NCBI GenBank assembly: GCA_032718475.1
Contig: JAUCBJ010009048.1
Coordinates: 62,001 to 126,000, forward strand
DNA: 64,000 bases
From: Nemertoderma westbladi
Lineage: Eukaryota > Xenacoelomorpha > Nemertodermatida > Nemertodermatidae
Direction: 5' to 3'
This document shows, piece by piece, positions 11,118-21,309 of this stretch. The notes under the pieces are model-generated. The model ran no database searches and was not told where the DNA came from. It saw nothing but the letters and a program-made list of their open reading frames with translations. A program made the position numbers and the translations under genes. Positions within the stretch are counted from its first letter, which is position 1; every line of letters begins with the position of its first letter.

Positions 11118-12194
11118 TTACAGTGTAGTTTCTGGGGTGCTCCTTTGCTTCACCCTGGGTTGGGGTTTAATTTCGCAGACATTATTAATTTCTGCGCTGA
11201 CATTTCTTCTGATCTGAAACCAACGGAATACTTTGGAGCGTAAAATGTAAAACAGACGCCGGTATCTGTTACAGAAAATAAACGCAATTACAGGATCAAG
11301 TATAGTTGAACTATATGAGGTAAATACGATGGTACCTTGAATGTGTTTCAACGCTACATGATCTATATTAACAATAAATTCCCTTGGTAACAAATGCGCT
11401 ATATGTATGAAAACTTGAAAACTCCAGAACGGCAAATAACTTAATCCGAATGCCAATACAATAACAACTACCATTCTTGAGACTCTCGTATTACGGCGTT
11501 GAATAGAGCGCCTCGCCGCATTCAAGCCTCTTCCACTGCGTCTCATTGATTGGCGAAACATCTTCAGACTTCTCACCATTACTATATAAACAATTAATAT
11601 TATAAAGAGAGGCAAAACGTACAAGCATATGAATATGATGAAGATATATATTCTCAATAAACCTGTGGGCCAGATGCTGCCACAAAACACTCTATAAGTT
11701 GTTTTAACTTCCTTTGTAAAAATGCCAAAGGGGATAGATAACGCGATGCTGACAAACCAAATGACAGGGAAGACCCATTTGTATAGCTTTGTACTCATCT
11801 TCCGATTGGTCATTACTAGGAAACGCTCTACACTCATCCCAATCAAAGTTCCAATACTTGCTGCTATGGTCAAAACATCAAGTAAAAACACAATCCGACA
11901 GCCAGAATCTCCGAATATCCATGTGGCGTAGGCTGCATTGGTAGCCATTAAAGGACAACCCATTAGGTAGAGAAGGTCTGCTATCATGAGGTTACATGTC
12001 AGCCCGTCAATCATATAACGGCAACGCTGTTGCGATAATATGGACGTGAGCAGGGCGACAATTAAGCTAAACCCAAAGATAAAACAAATCGAATAAAGAG
12101 CAATCTTTATCTGAGATCCCGAAAACCTGATTACATCGGGAATGAATGCTTCACTCGAGTTTGCAGTGAATTCTACAACTGTAATATTTATCAT
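11118..12194 (-). CDS. Single-exon class A (rhodopsin-like) G protein-coupled receptor, peptide type
   Basis: The 358-residue protein has seven hydrophobic segments and would signal through G proteins at the plasma membrane. The N-terminus carries two N-glycosylation sequons (N3, N12). Landmarks: TM2 IADLL (71-75), TM3 Cys99 paired with Cys171 in loop 2, SVERF at 121-125 in the DRY position, TM5 proline (YVLPLF, 192-197), a basic third loop (RRSGRG to RRNTRVSR), TM6 LSYLPFWSF (251-259) and TM7 ILDPVIAFIF (298-307), then a basic tail. The overall look is of somatostatin/galanin/opioid-type receptors, but the ligand is unknown. TM1 has GFSLIV where GNxxV is usual, and NPxxY is DPVIAF. The ATG at 12194 is the first in frame. 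It is the only clear host gene here, and intact despite transposon neighbours. Confidence 0.88.
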   Translation of the reverse strand: MINITVVEFTANSSEAFIPDVIRFSGSQIKIALYSICFIFGFSLIVALLTSILSQQRCRYMIDGLTCNLMIADLLYLMGCPLMATNAAYATWIFGDSGCRIVFLLDVLTIAASIGTLIGMSVERFLVMTNRKMSTKLYKWVFPVIWFVSIALSIPFGIFTKEVKTTYRVFCGSIWPTGLLRIYIFIIFICLYVLPLFIILIVYIVMVRSLKMFRQSMRRSGRGLNAARRSIQRRNTRVSRMVVVIVLAFGLSYLPFWSFQVFIHIAHLLPREFIVNIDHVALKHIQGTIVFTSYSSTILDPVIAFIFCNRYRRLFYILRSKVFRWFQIRRNVSAEINNVCEIKPQPRVKQRSTPETTL

Positions 12195-13250
12195 AATTAC
12201 TTTTTGTATTAAATATTAAATAAAAAAATTATACTGCTGAGAAAGAACAGAGCAAAGAGTTATGTTAAATTTTGGTTCTTGTAAATAAATATATACAGTA
12301 TGATTTTAGGATCATGAAGGGGAGGAAGTATTAGAAAATCATCTGATTGGTGGAATTTAGATTACATCTCTACAATGGACAAGTAGTTATGTTGGGGGTT
12401 CTCCGAAATGAATCGAATAAAAACGCGAATCTAATAAAAACGGGTTCAGAACTATAAAATTACTTTTTTTATGATGAAATATATATAAAACTATAAATTA
12501 TATTCACGGGGCCACACCAAATTTGGGTCCACCAAAAACGGAACCCCCTTCAGTGACCTGTTTTTATACTTCGGTGAACCAGAAAATGTTCATATCAGCA
12601 CTGATTAGTACATGAATTTCCTGTCATTCGAATGAAAATCCCAAAGTGCCAATAGGGTTAACGATAATGTTGTTTTGTGCCGTTACTATTGCATGCGGTG
12701 TGTCTTACCGACTAATGCTATCATAAACTAATCGTGTGATAAGCCTTTTTGTGTGTTGTTCGTTGTTCTACGGCAGAGCCGGTTGGTGAGAGGAAACATG
12801 GAGTTCAGCCATTGCCATTCCCAAAACGTTGCATAAAATTCACTTGAAAACTATTTTATTTTTTTATTTTGGAATGACCAACTTCCCATTAGTACCAATA
12901 AATCACTATAAGGTTTAAGAACAAACTAACTGGTACAACATCAACGGCTGGGGCAAGCCACTGGATTACGATACTATATTCCAAGACATTGTGTAGAAAA
13001 TCAAACAAAGAATCACTACGATGGTGAGAATAGGCCAATTTAATTTTGTTGTATTTTTCATTACCTTTTTTTATCTTTTTTTTGTTGGTATCAATAGAAT
13101 ATTCATCAATTTATTATTCCATTAATAAAATATAAAATCAGGCGAAGCACAAATGATCACAAATTAATTAAGTAGAATAATTAAGATTGAAGCACAGGTT
13201 AACAATAAATATTTACAATAAAGAAACAGATATGTAATCAGTACATATCT
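12195..13250. other. Intergenic sequence upstream of the GPCR, no gene
   Basis: No coding region or RNA is seen. A single aatagggttaa at about 12651-12661 resembles the right end of the piggyBac-like element at 10236-10247, but no partner end was found, so at most it is a truncated copy. Confidence 0.4.
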
Positions 13251-13257
13251 GGGTCAA

Positions 13258-13690
13258 CACCCCGAATCCCCGCCAAGGTCGTCCGAAGGAGACCAAACTA
13301 CAGCCGCCGCCTCACCACACCCAAAACCTCTCTCAAACCCCGCTGTCTCATCCCGATCCTCTTAGAGCATAGGGTCTCCGCAAGGTGCCGGATGAATACA
13401 GCCGCCTCCGCACCCCACACACCGTCGGTGGAACATACCAACGGGTTGAAGTGCATCCTGCGGGAGTCGCAGGCCTCCTGGTAGTGGGCCTGCTAGACCC
13501 GCTCCCTCTGGGCGAGTAAGGTCTCCGTTGAGGCGTTGGAGCGAACATAGGAAGTGGCGTCGAGATTTATAATCGATACGTCGAAAGATGCCACTACCTG
13601 GTTCGCCCAAACACCCCTGGATACCTAATCTGCCCTCACCCCCTCCACCGCCTGCCCATCCGAGACCAGGTGACCTTCGGCCAGGGTGAC
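13258..13690 (-). pseudogene. C-terminal fragment of a retroelement polyprotein
   Basis: This island is much more GC-rich than its surroundings. The minus strand reads NLDATSYVRS, a stop, AHYQEACDSRRMHFNPLVCS, TDGVWGAEAAVFIRHLAETL and, after a stop, LRTTLAGIRG. A-x-Y-x-x-x-C, F-x-PLV-x-S-x-x-G-x-x-G-x-EA and a closing hydrophobic helix recall the segment found after the reverse transcriptase in some retroelements (possibly the PD-(D/E)XK region). At least two stops interrupt it, so it is a dead fragment. The family match is from memory of the motif pattern and is uncertain. Confidence 0.4.
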
Positions 13691-13711
13691 CTCCAATTGA
13701 ACTTTTTCTAT

Positions 13712-13850
13712 CATTTTTACTTCATTTCCTTTTTTATCATTTTTAGTTACATTACCTTTTTTTATCATTTTTAGTTACATTGCCTTTTTTTTATCATTTT
13801 TAGTTACATTGCCTTTTTATAATTTCTAGTTTCATTTCCTTTTTTGTATC
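13712..13850. repeat. Short tandem repeat, ~32-bp units
   Basis: Units of tttttatcatttttagttac followed by attgcc recur four to five times with small length changes in the T runs. It is non-coding. Confidence 0.7.
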
Positions 13851-13939
13851 GGTACCGGTAGGGTGCGTAAGCACTATCTGACTGAATGTATTGTTGTTTG
13901 AATTGAGTAGCATCTTGAGATGATTCGAAATGACTACCG

Positions 13940-15031
13940 GTAATCAGTTTGTGTCTGGCGAGGTAAAACGTTATGTCTCTATTGGTTACACTTATAAACA
14001 AATAGTCTACTTCCTCCAACAACATCCTGATGTTCTGGATTCTCAGAGAACTGTGCGACGATATGTACAATAAATGGGTATACAAAAGAAATTCGACCGT
14101 ACCCGAATAGATGAGATAATTACTGCCATTCGTGTAGAGCACGCATGCGGTTACAGACAGATGATAATAATTTTGTTTCATAAGTATGGTCTTTTCGTTA
14201 GAGAAGAAGTCGTTGCAGCGATACAAAGATAATTGAACCCAGAATTCGTAGCAAGTAGAATAGGTCGACGCACCATTAGGAGAACATACAATGCAAAGGG
14301 GCCTAACTACGTCCACCACATTGATGGCTGGGATAAACTGAAACCTTTTGGTTTATCTGTCCATCTGATTGCTTCATATTATTTGTACGCTGTGAACGAA
14401 CTAAAAGGAGTGTCGTGGTTGATCCGTTCCGACAGGGGCACAGAAAACGTTAATATATAATCTATGCAACGTTATTTAAGGGCAATTAATAGTTGTGACA
14501 ATTTTGCATTTGCTTATTTATACGGAAAAAGCGTTCGTAATCAACGAATTGAGGCTTTCTTTCATTTACCAAAGCTTGGTATTGAAGAGTGGCTGTCACA
14601 CTTCTCTAATTTAGAAATAGATGGGTTAATTGAGACTTCAAATAAAGTTCATATTCAGGTCATACGATGTGTCTACATGGTCCTACTGCAGAAAACATTA
14701 GACGTGATACAGGAGCTTTGGAACTCCCATCATTTAAGAAAAAGCGGACTTTTGGACGCAAACCGGACATTTTATTTTTGGACAGTCCCAATTATTTACA
14801 GGAGATAGATATCACAGACTTAGTCCTTATGGACAATTTTTCGTATGATCGAGCACCATGTCTCGAATCAGTTTAACAGCTCGTCCATAGCTACGTAACC
14901 GAGAAAAGACAACTTGAAGGCAACGCTGGTGAGATCAACCACCCAGAGAACTGTGAAAGTTTAGAACAATGCAAAAAAACTGCGCTTTATTGTATTCGTT
15001 TGATTACGCATGATCTTCGTGAACTGTAGTT
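13940..15031 (+). pseudogene. Broken integrase-core (rve/IS3-like) transposase
   Basis: The plus strand reads, across several stops and shifts: a helix-turn-helix-like part (YKQIVYFLQQHPD, SQRTVRRYVQ), GYRQMIIILFHKYG, then HHIDGWDKLKPFGLSVH with the first catalytic Asp, SWLIRSDRGTENVNI with the second, and YGKSVRNQRIEAFF with the Glu. The segment expected between SVH and LIASYY (the GCIDGFSRR region in relatives) is missing, an internal deletion. Downstream frames (RDTGALELPSFK) continue the C-terminal part to a stop near 15031. This type of integrase-core protein is common in marine invertebrates and fish; IS3EU is a possible family name. It is not functional. Confidence 0.7.
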
Positions 15032-15164
15032 AATGATATGTTAATGGATTGAACTTAATGATTTGTAAATGATATTACTGTACAGTACTAAAAAAAGTAG
15101 AACTTTTTTTCACGATTCTCAAGGTATATTATTTACCGAGTGCAAGCGAGGTTGATAAGGTTCC

Positions 15165-15850
15165 AAGGTTCCACCTTGGTGTAGTGGTTGCATTGAATTC
15201 ACATCTCCCGTAGGTTGAGGGTTCGATCCTCACATAGGCCAGGGCAGTTTTCGTTTCGGCACAAAAGGCTTTAAAGGGACAGCCAGGGGGTCGTATGCTA
15301 TGTGGCTACCAGGACCTGTCGGACTGGGTGTACTCTGGATGGAGCTCACATCAGTCACCTTTCCGATTTCCTGATCAAGATCTTGAATGGGTCTCTCTCC
15401 AGGTTTAGCTCCGCTTAATTCCCAGCTTCTGGATCGAGAACTAGGATAATTCCAACTCCAGGTTTATCTCCTGTAGGGTTTGCTTCCTTAGAATCAAGCA
15501 AGTACTGGGAATATTACTCCCCCTGGAGCACACCCGCTCAGGTTCCTGGCTTCTGGATCACAAACTTGGAGTTGTTCTCTTCCGTTTAGTTGACTCATTT
15601 CATGCTGTGAGTTACCAGGTGAATTTTTTGCAAACTCTGGAGTTAGAGTAATATCTACATGTTTATCTATGTCCTGCCCTGCATTATCAGCAAAATGAAT
15701 TGCAGGGATTATTGGGTGTGTCAGTGTTCTTATTTTGCTTGATAAACCTCTCTACTCTAAGCAGTAGTGCTGCTCATGTTCCTGAAGGTGATATGTCCCG
15801 ACTGGAGAGGAAAGATTTGAGTCGCGCAGTGTTTTCGAATATCTGGGGTC
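15165..15850 (+). mobile_element. tRNA-derived SINE (head clear, body uncertain)
   Basis: 15172-15240 is tRNA-like. It has an A-box-like tgtagtggttgca at about 15180 and a perfect T-arm, a 5-bp stem TGAGG/CCTCA around GTTCGAT, holding the B box ggttcgatcc at 15219-15228. The acceptor stem does not pair, so it is not a working tRNA gene. The following ~600 bases (with repeated tctggatc, ccaggttta and gcttctgg words) may be the SINE body, but its 3' end is not defined. Confidence 0.5.
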
Positions 15851-15994
15851 TTATCCAGATATTCTAACAATGCGCCATATATGATTTTTATATTTTATTT
15901 GTTTATTAGTCCTGGGCTAGGTTTGAAATGAATCAATGAGGAGTACAGTAATATGGTACGATTCGTTTTAAAAATTAACTACCTGAAACAAGGG

Positions 15995-16200
15995 GCAATA
16001 TACAAAAGTATTGTATGTTGTAATATATCAGGGTTGGTAAAGTTTACCAGATAAAGGGAAGGGTAGCAATTCAAAGATTAATTAATTACCAGTAGCTGGT
16101 AAGCAATATATATAGCAATATACAAAAGTATTGTCTTTTGTAATATATCAGGTTGGTAAAGTTTACCTAATAAAGGGAAGGATACCAACTAAAGGACTAA
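15995..16200. repeat. Two-copy 120-bp tandem duplication
   Basis: gcaatatacaaaagtattgt at 15995 recurs at 16115, exactly 120 bases on. Both are followed by gtaatatatcag, ggttggtaaagtttacc and ataaagggaagg. The copies differ at a few sites. It is non-coding. Confidence 0.8.
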
Positions 16201-16354
16201 TTTATTAATTGTGGTACTTTGTGTAAAAAATAAATTAAATTAAATGCAATTAATTATATATATGAACATGTATGCAATTAAGGCGAGATTCAGCAAGCAG
16301 CAGAGAAATAAGCCAACAATCTTAAGCCCTACAATGGTATGAGTAACAGATATC

Positions 16355-16640
16355 AGTAGTATGGTGGCCCATTAAGGCCAAAGATAAATTTACGTTTGTT
16401 CTATGACAAATTTAATAAAACAATAATTAAATGCTGAAATATTTTATGGTAATTAAAAATTTATAAAAAAAATGTGGCCTCATTGGGCCATAGCATGGCC
16501 CAATGAGGCCAAAATAAAGATGAAATATTTTAATTATTAAAATGTTTCTTCCACGTGGCCCATGAGAGTGCCATTCCCGTAGACTCTGGTGTTACCATGG
16601 CCCATGGGTGCCATGCCAGACTGACAGAATAAATATAGGT
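16355..16640 (+). repeat. Dispersed repeat with GGCC-rich hairpin (copy 1)
   Basis: The copy runs from gtatggtggcccattaaggc past a perfect 35-base hairpin (16476-16510: 16-bp arms ggcctcattgggccat and complement, loop agc) to gtggcccatgagagtgcc and accatggcccatgggtgcc. An inverted second copy exists, split by LINE B (25640-25892 and 30845-30905). There is no coding capacity. The ends are unclear; it is probably a non-autonomous DNA element. Confidence 0.7.
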
Positions 16641-16949
16641 ACCGCTGTACCGCAGTAGGCAGGTAGGTACCGGTACTAATGTATTACAGTATTATGTTAC
16701 TGTTTTTGATCGGTTACGGTCTGATGGTAACTACAGTAGGCCTATATATGTATGTATAACGGCAGCCTTTGCAACTACCGGTAGCCTTTGCAACTACCGG
16801 TAGAACTGACTGGGGTAGACCTGATACGGGTTGCGGTGGGCAATATTCCGATAATGTGGTAATTAGATCATAGATGTGAGATTAGAGTCTCAACTTCGAG
16901 ACCTGGTGAGGCGCAGCACTTCGGAATAACGTATATTAATTATAACATA
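16641..16949. other. Short spacer with taccggta words, no gene
   Basis: The spacer contains a direct duplication of gcctttgcaactaccggta near 16766-16802 and several ggtaccggta motifs, which are frequent across this genome. No coding or RNA feature is seen. Confidence 0.4.
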
Positions 16950-17454
16950 CCGTCAACACCCGAATATAGGCACACCCAAATATGGTCACCCTTGAACATT
17001 TTTTGATATATCTGGCTGAATTTTCGTATTGAGTATTCAAAATGAGGTTTTCTAAGTTGACCACTTACCCCTTTTTAAGTTTAGTCAACAGCTATTTGAC
17101 CTGGGGCCTGTAATGATGCAATAAATTGTTGGGGAAAATCAGCTGATGCTTTTCTGTCGCCTGAAATCTCGAGCGACAGTAGGCTATTTTATTGCACCAT
17201 AGGCTGAATCACAATTCTGTAGGTCCATCATAGTTGTATGTGGTGTTTTTAGATATTGAATATATACTTCTTGCAGAAACAACATAGGTTAGGCCTTAGA
17301 ACAACTCCGTTCTGTAGTTAGTATGTGGTGCCCGTTTTTGGGTAGGAATCATGAGCAATCAAAAACGTTACTATAATATAGGCACCTCTCTTTATTTGTA
17401 AATTACAATATCTGTTCTGGTATTATTTATTCTGTTATATATTGAAGTTTTATT

Positions 17455-20208
17455 ATGGCGAAAAGGCGACAGTGGGATAACCGAGACATGTTAGCAGCCT
17501 ACGATGAAGTTATAAACAAGAAAGTACCCATCAAAACTGCTGCTCGTGATTGGGGAGTGCCTCGCACTACATTACAAAATCGAGTCCACGGGAAAGTAAC
17601 ACTTGACTGCAAATTGGGTGCTCCAACGATCTTGTCTGAGGAAGATGAATCAGCTCTAGCAGCGTATGTGGAGTATGTTGCAATACGGGGGTACCCAATG
17701 ACACCAGGGATAGTAATGTTACATGCACGTTGTGTAGACAGTGCCAATGTTCGACATGGGAAATATGATACACCCGTGTTTGATAATAATCATTCGCACC
17801 AATATCACTGGTTTCAAGGATTTATGAAACGTCACCCTGATCTAAAGCTGAGAAATCCAGCACGGCAGGACAAAGGCCGAGTTTCAGTCACGGTTGATGA
17901 TATCCGTGACTATTTCGGAATGGTTAGAAAGGAACTGATTGATGCTGGCATAGCTGTTTCAAAACCAGGTGGTTTTCTGGATATTATCCATCCCGACTGT
18001 TTTTGGAACTTTGATGAAACTTCCATAGACCTGTCAAAGGACACAATGAAGGTGGTGATTCCAGTGAAGAAATTAACTCGCGCCACAAAGCTGAAGGCTG
18101 GCATTGGTGAACATGTAAGTGCTGGCTGCACTGTTAATGCCAGTGGGAATGACATGCCACCATTCATCATATTCAAGGGTGCCTTTCCTGGTGGAAATTA
18201 TGCCAAGAATGGACCTGTTGGAGCAGTGTATGGCCGGTCTGAGTCAGGGTTTATAGATGGCGACTTGATGGTCAAATATTTCTCCAAGCTCTTCCTAAAG
18301 CACAAGATCGAGAAACAAGGCGTTGTCAACATTCTGACGTTAGATAGTTGTGGTCCACACTTGAACGTTGATCTAATTCGTATGGCACGTATTAACAATG
18401 TTCTACTAATTACTTTCGTTCCCAATTCTACACATGTGACGCAACCACTGGACGTTGCAGTGTATAAGAGCTTCAAGTCCTGTCTGTCAAAGCTTGTAAA
18501 CATTGGGCAATGCTTGAGAGGATCACTGTGGATATCCAAAACAGATATACCGCGGATGCTGCGAATTCCATTAGATGAATCCATGACAAGAAAGAACATC
18601 AAAGCAGGGTTTAGGGGAGCAGGACTTGTTCCATTCGATCCAAACAGCATCGATAAGACACAGCTGATCCACTCTGGCCTCATTGATAGTGCTGATGTGG
18701 ATTTGATGCCTATATCAACTGGAAGTTCTGTGTCAACCACCTGCACCATTGCTGTGACAACAACTACTGCATCCTCGTCTCTGATATCGATTTCAACACG
18801 TTCAAGCACTACTGGTGATATCTCAGCACCAATTGACATCAACTTACTGAATCAGCTTAATCAGGTCGATCAACTTGCCACAGTCACTAATCCAGGTTAC
18901 AGTGGACTTTCAAGTTCTATAACATCTACTGTCACTACTGATGAATCCTGTCATCATCCACTTGGCAATTCATCACAACTATTGAATGATCAGCTCATCA
19001 CTCCCAACTTTCAGCAATCACATGCAGTGGGACCAGTTCTACCATACACTATTCCATCAACCTCAACTGGACTAGGTCCACATCCAGGTTCCAGTAGACT
19101 TTCAAGTTCTATAACATGCACTGTCACGTCTGATGAGTCCTGTCATCATCCACTTGACAATTCATCACAATTATGGAATGATCAGCTTATCGCTCCCATC
19201 TTTCAGCAACCACAAGTCTCAGAGAGACCAGTTATACCAATACCTTACACTATTCCATCAACCTCAACTAGACTAGGTCCACATCCAGGTTCCAGTAGAC
19301 TTTCAAGTTCTATAACATGCACTGTCACGACTGCTGAGTCCTGTCATCATCCACTTGACAATTCATCACAATTATGGAATGATCAGCTTATCGCTCCCAT
19401 CTTTCAGCAACCACAAGTCTCAGAGAGACCAGTTATACCAATACCTTACACTATTCCATCAACCTCAACTAGACTAGGTCCACATCCAGGTTCCAGTAGA
19501 CTTTCAAGTTCTATAACATGCACTGTCACGACTGCTGAGTCCTGTCATCATCCACTTGACAATTCATCACAATTATGGAATGATCAGCTTATCGCTCCCA
19601 TCTTTCAGCAACCACAAGTCTCAGAGAGACCAGTTATACCAATACCTTACACTATTCCATCAACGTCAACTGGACTAGGTCCACGTCCGGGTTCCAGTGG
19701 ACTTTCAAATTCTGGTCATCTGACATCAGTTCTGCAGAATCCCTTGGTTACATATGGTGTAATCTCAGAGAGCTATGCTAGCGTTTTTCAACCTGCAGTT
19801 GATTACATTCCTCAGGGAAAAAAGCGGCCAATACGTTTAAAGACAAAAGCGCGAGTTCTAACTTCTGACGAAGTATTCAGTGGAATGGAGGCTGAGCAAC
19901 GTCGAGTCGAGGAAATCCAAGCAAAGAAAATGCGCAAACTGCAAGAGAAAGAAAACAAAAAGAAAGCCAGCACTACTAAGGCTAAGGGATGTGGAAAGGG
20001 TAAAGCCCATAGTTCAATAATTGATTCTGACTCCGACATTGACGAATCAATCTGTTACATTTGTGGTGATGATGGTCAAGGCAGAGATACAGACTGGGCT
20101 GGCTGTGATATATGTTCAAGGTGGGCGTGTGATCGGTGCATTGCATCAACATATATTGAAGCTGAGGAAGATTATATTTGTGATATTTGCAAAAAAAATT
20201 GTGGCTAA
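17455..20208 (+). CDS. Tigger/pogo (DDE_1) transposase with C-terminal PHD-like finger
   Basis: This 917-residue nuclear transposase binds and excises its element. The N-terminus (1-50: RRQWDNRDMLAAYDEV, TAARDWGVPRTTLQNRV) is a Psq-type helix-turn-helix. About 60-140 is the CENP-B-like second DNA-binding domain (HYHWFQGFMKRHPDL). The DDE_1 core has NFDET with Asp187, LDSCGPH with Asp297 and TQPLDVAVYK with Asp333. The part about 430-770 is Ser/Thr-rich and holds 67-residue tandem repeats, then a Lys-rich stretch with a coiled-coil look (EAEQRRVEEIQAKKM). Residues 866-917 form a Cys-rich PHD-like finger (CYIC, CDIC, WACDRC, CDIC). Pogo transposases are usually about 500-600 residues, so repeats and finger make this one long. 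The frame is intact. Confidence 0.92.
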   Translation: MAKRRQWDNRDMLAAYDEVINKKVPIKTAARDWGVPRTTLQNRVHGKVTLDCKLGAPTILSEEDESALAAYVEYVAIRGYPMTPGIVMLHARCVDSANVRHGKYDTPVFDNNHSHQYHWFQGFMKRHPDLKLRNPARQDKGRVSVTVDDIRDYFGMVRKELIDAGIAVSKPGGFLDIIHPDCFWNFDETSIDLSKDTMKVVIPVKKLTRATKLKAGIGEHVSAGCTVNASGNDMPPFIIFKGAFPGGNYAKNGPVGAVYGRSESGFIDGDLMVKYFSKLFLKHKIEKQGVVNILTLDSCGPHLNVDLIRMARINNVLLITFVPNSTHVTQPLDVAVYKSFKSCLSKLVNIGQCLRGSLWISKTDIPRMLRIPLDESMTRKNIKAGFRGAGLVPFDPNSIDKTQLIHSGLIDSADVDLMPISTGSSVSTTCTIAVTTTTASSSLISISTRSSTTGDISAPIDINLLNQLNQVDQLATVTNPGYSGLSSSITSTVTTDESCHHPLGNSSQLLNDQLITPNFQQSHAVGPVLPYTIPSTSTGLGPHPGSSRLSSSITCTVTSDESCHHPLDNSSQLWNDQLIAPIFQQPQVSERPVIPIPYTIPSTSTRLGPHPGSSRLSSSITCTVTTAESCHHPLDNSSQLWNDQLIAPIFQQPQVSERPVIPIPYTIPSTSTRLGPHPGSSRLSSSITCTVTTAESCHHPLDNSSQLWNDQLIAPIFQQPQVSERPVIPIPYTIPSTSTGLGPRPGSSGLSNSGHLTSVLQNPLVTYGVISESYASVFQPAVDYIPQGKKRPIRLKTKARVLTSDEVFSGMEAEQRRVEEIQAKKMRKLQEKENKKKASTTKAKGCGKGKAHSSIIDSDSDIDESICYICGDDGQGRDTDWAGCDICSRWACDRCIASTYIEAEEDYICDICKKNCG
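18890..19740 (+). repeat. 201-bp in-frame tandem repeats in the Tigger transposase
   Basis: The word actaggtccacatccaggtt recurs with register points at 19074, 19275, 19476 and 19677, exactly 201 bases apart, encoding a 67-residue unit (from LGPHPGSSRLSSS to IPYTIPSTST). A more diverged unit precedes them from about 18890. Units two and three are almost identical, pointing to recent duplication that kept the frame. Confidence 0.93.
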
Positions 20209-21309
20209 TTTTGAGGTACCACTATATACTGTGTATTAAACTCATGCATTCAGCGTTGTTTTGTTTTGTTTAGGTATTTGTTATTGTTTGTTCTCCTTCT
20301 CATATTTTTTGAAATGTTTTGTTATGTTTTGGTTAGGCTATGATCTTTCTTTAAATTCAGTCAGTATCTTAAACATCCATTTAAATGCAGTATCTTTAAA
20401 TGCAATATCTATCTATGCAATATCAAATACGGTATCTTTAAATGCAGTATCGTAAAATACACCTGTTGTATAAATTTAAATGTATATAATTTAATTACAA
20501 TTTTAAATGCAATTCAATATAATAATAATGTGTAATAATAATAATATAATATAATAATATTAATATCATTAATGTGTTCATTGTTGTTGTTATGTTTTAA
20601 CATTTTAACTGTTATTTTGAAACAGTTAAAATGTGAATTTTTTTAAAAATTCGGAAACTGCCCATATTAGGGTGTAATTTAATGTATGTAATGTCTATGC
20701 AGCTGCGAATGGCACTATATTAGGGGGCATTTTGAGGCGAGAAACGGTACTAACTAATTCAAATGAAATACAATGTTAAGTGCCCGTATTTGGGGAATAT
20801 ATATTTTTTTCCCTAATATGGGCACTTTTAAATTTTTAAAAAAATATATTTTCGGAGCGCTGACTCCGAAAATTGAACAAATAGGTCTTATAGCCAATAT
20901 AATTGTGGATATACAGACTTATTTAACATCTGGAAATTTGTAAATCTTGAACGCACTAGATGGTCAAATTTGAAAAGTATGCCCATATTTGGGTGTTGAC
21001 GGTAGACATTACTGAGTCTATTAACGCTGTAAGTGAACTGAAGGAAACATTCAAAGATACTACTTTGAGATAGAGGGCCATCAATCAGAAATTGCGTAAT
21101 TGCGAAATGCGATATTTGTATACCATGTAACAGTCAGTGTAACATGATGCCCGAAAGCCTTCCGCAAAGAAAAAGAAGAGGAAATTAAACTTTCACAGCA
21201 ATGGCCCTCTTTACACGTTCGATAGGCATGATAAACTTTGTGGCTATCAGAATAGTACTTTTCCGCTAGGTAGGCCTATCTACAGATCTACGGATGTTTA
21301 GATACATTT

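Larger units (their letters stand above)
16950..21002 (+). mobile_element. Complete Tigger/pogo-type DNA transposon
   Basis: The left end CCGTCAACACCC (16950-16961) and right end GGGTGTTGACGG (20991-21002) are exact inverted repeats, and similarity continues inward (gaatataggc against aaatatgggc). TA flanks both ends (16948-16949 and 21003-21004), as expected for Tc1/mariner-pogo elements. A single open transposase frame (17455-20208) fills the middle. Motifs like gcccatatttggg recur in both subterminal regions. The element looks structurally complete and possibly autonomous. Confidence 0.9.

Noticed and set aside
12651-12661. Second piggyBac-like element from aatagggttaa
   Set aside because: Only one end word was found; no matching TTAACCC start within the region, so it may be chance.
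13804-14319. 171-codon minus-strand frame
   Set aside because: It is the antisense shadow of the broken transposase, whose motifs read on the plus strand.
15172-15240. Functional tRNA gene
   Set aside because: A-box-like and B-box words and the T-arm are good, but the acceptor stem does not pair and the sequence continues as a repeat body.
18198-18842. 214-codon minus-strand frame within the Tigger transposase
   Set aside because: Antisense to the intact DDE domain and without recognisable motifs.
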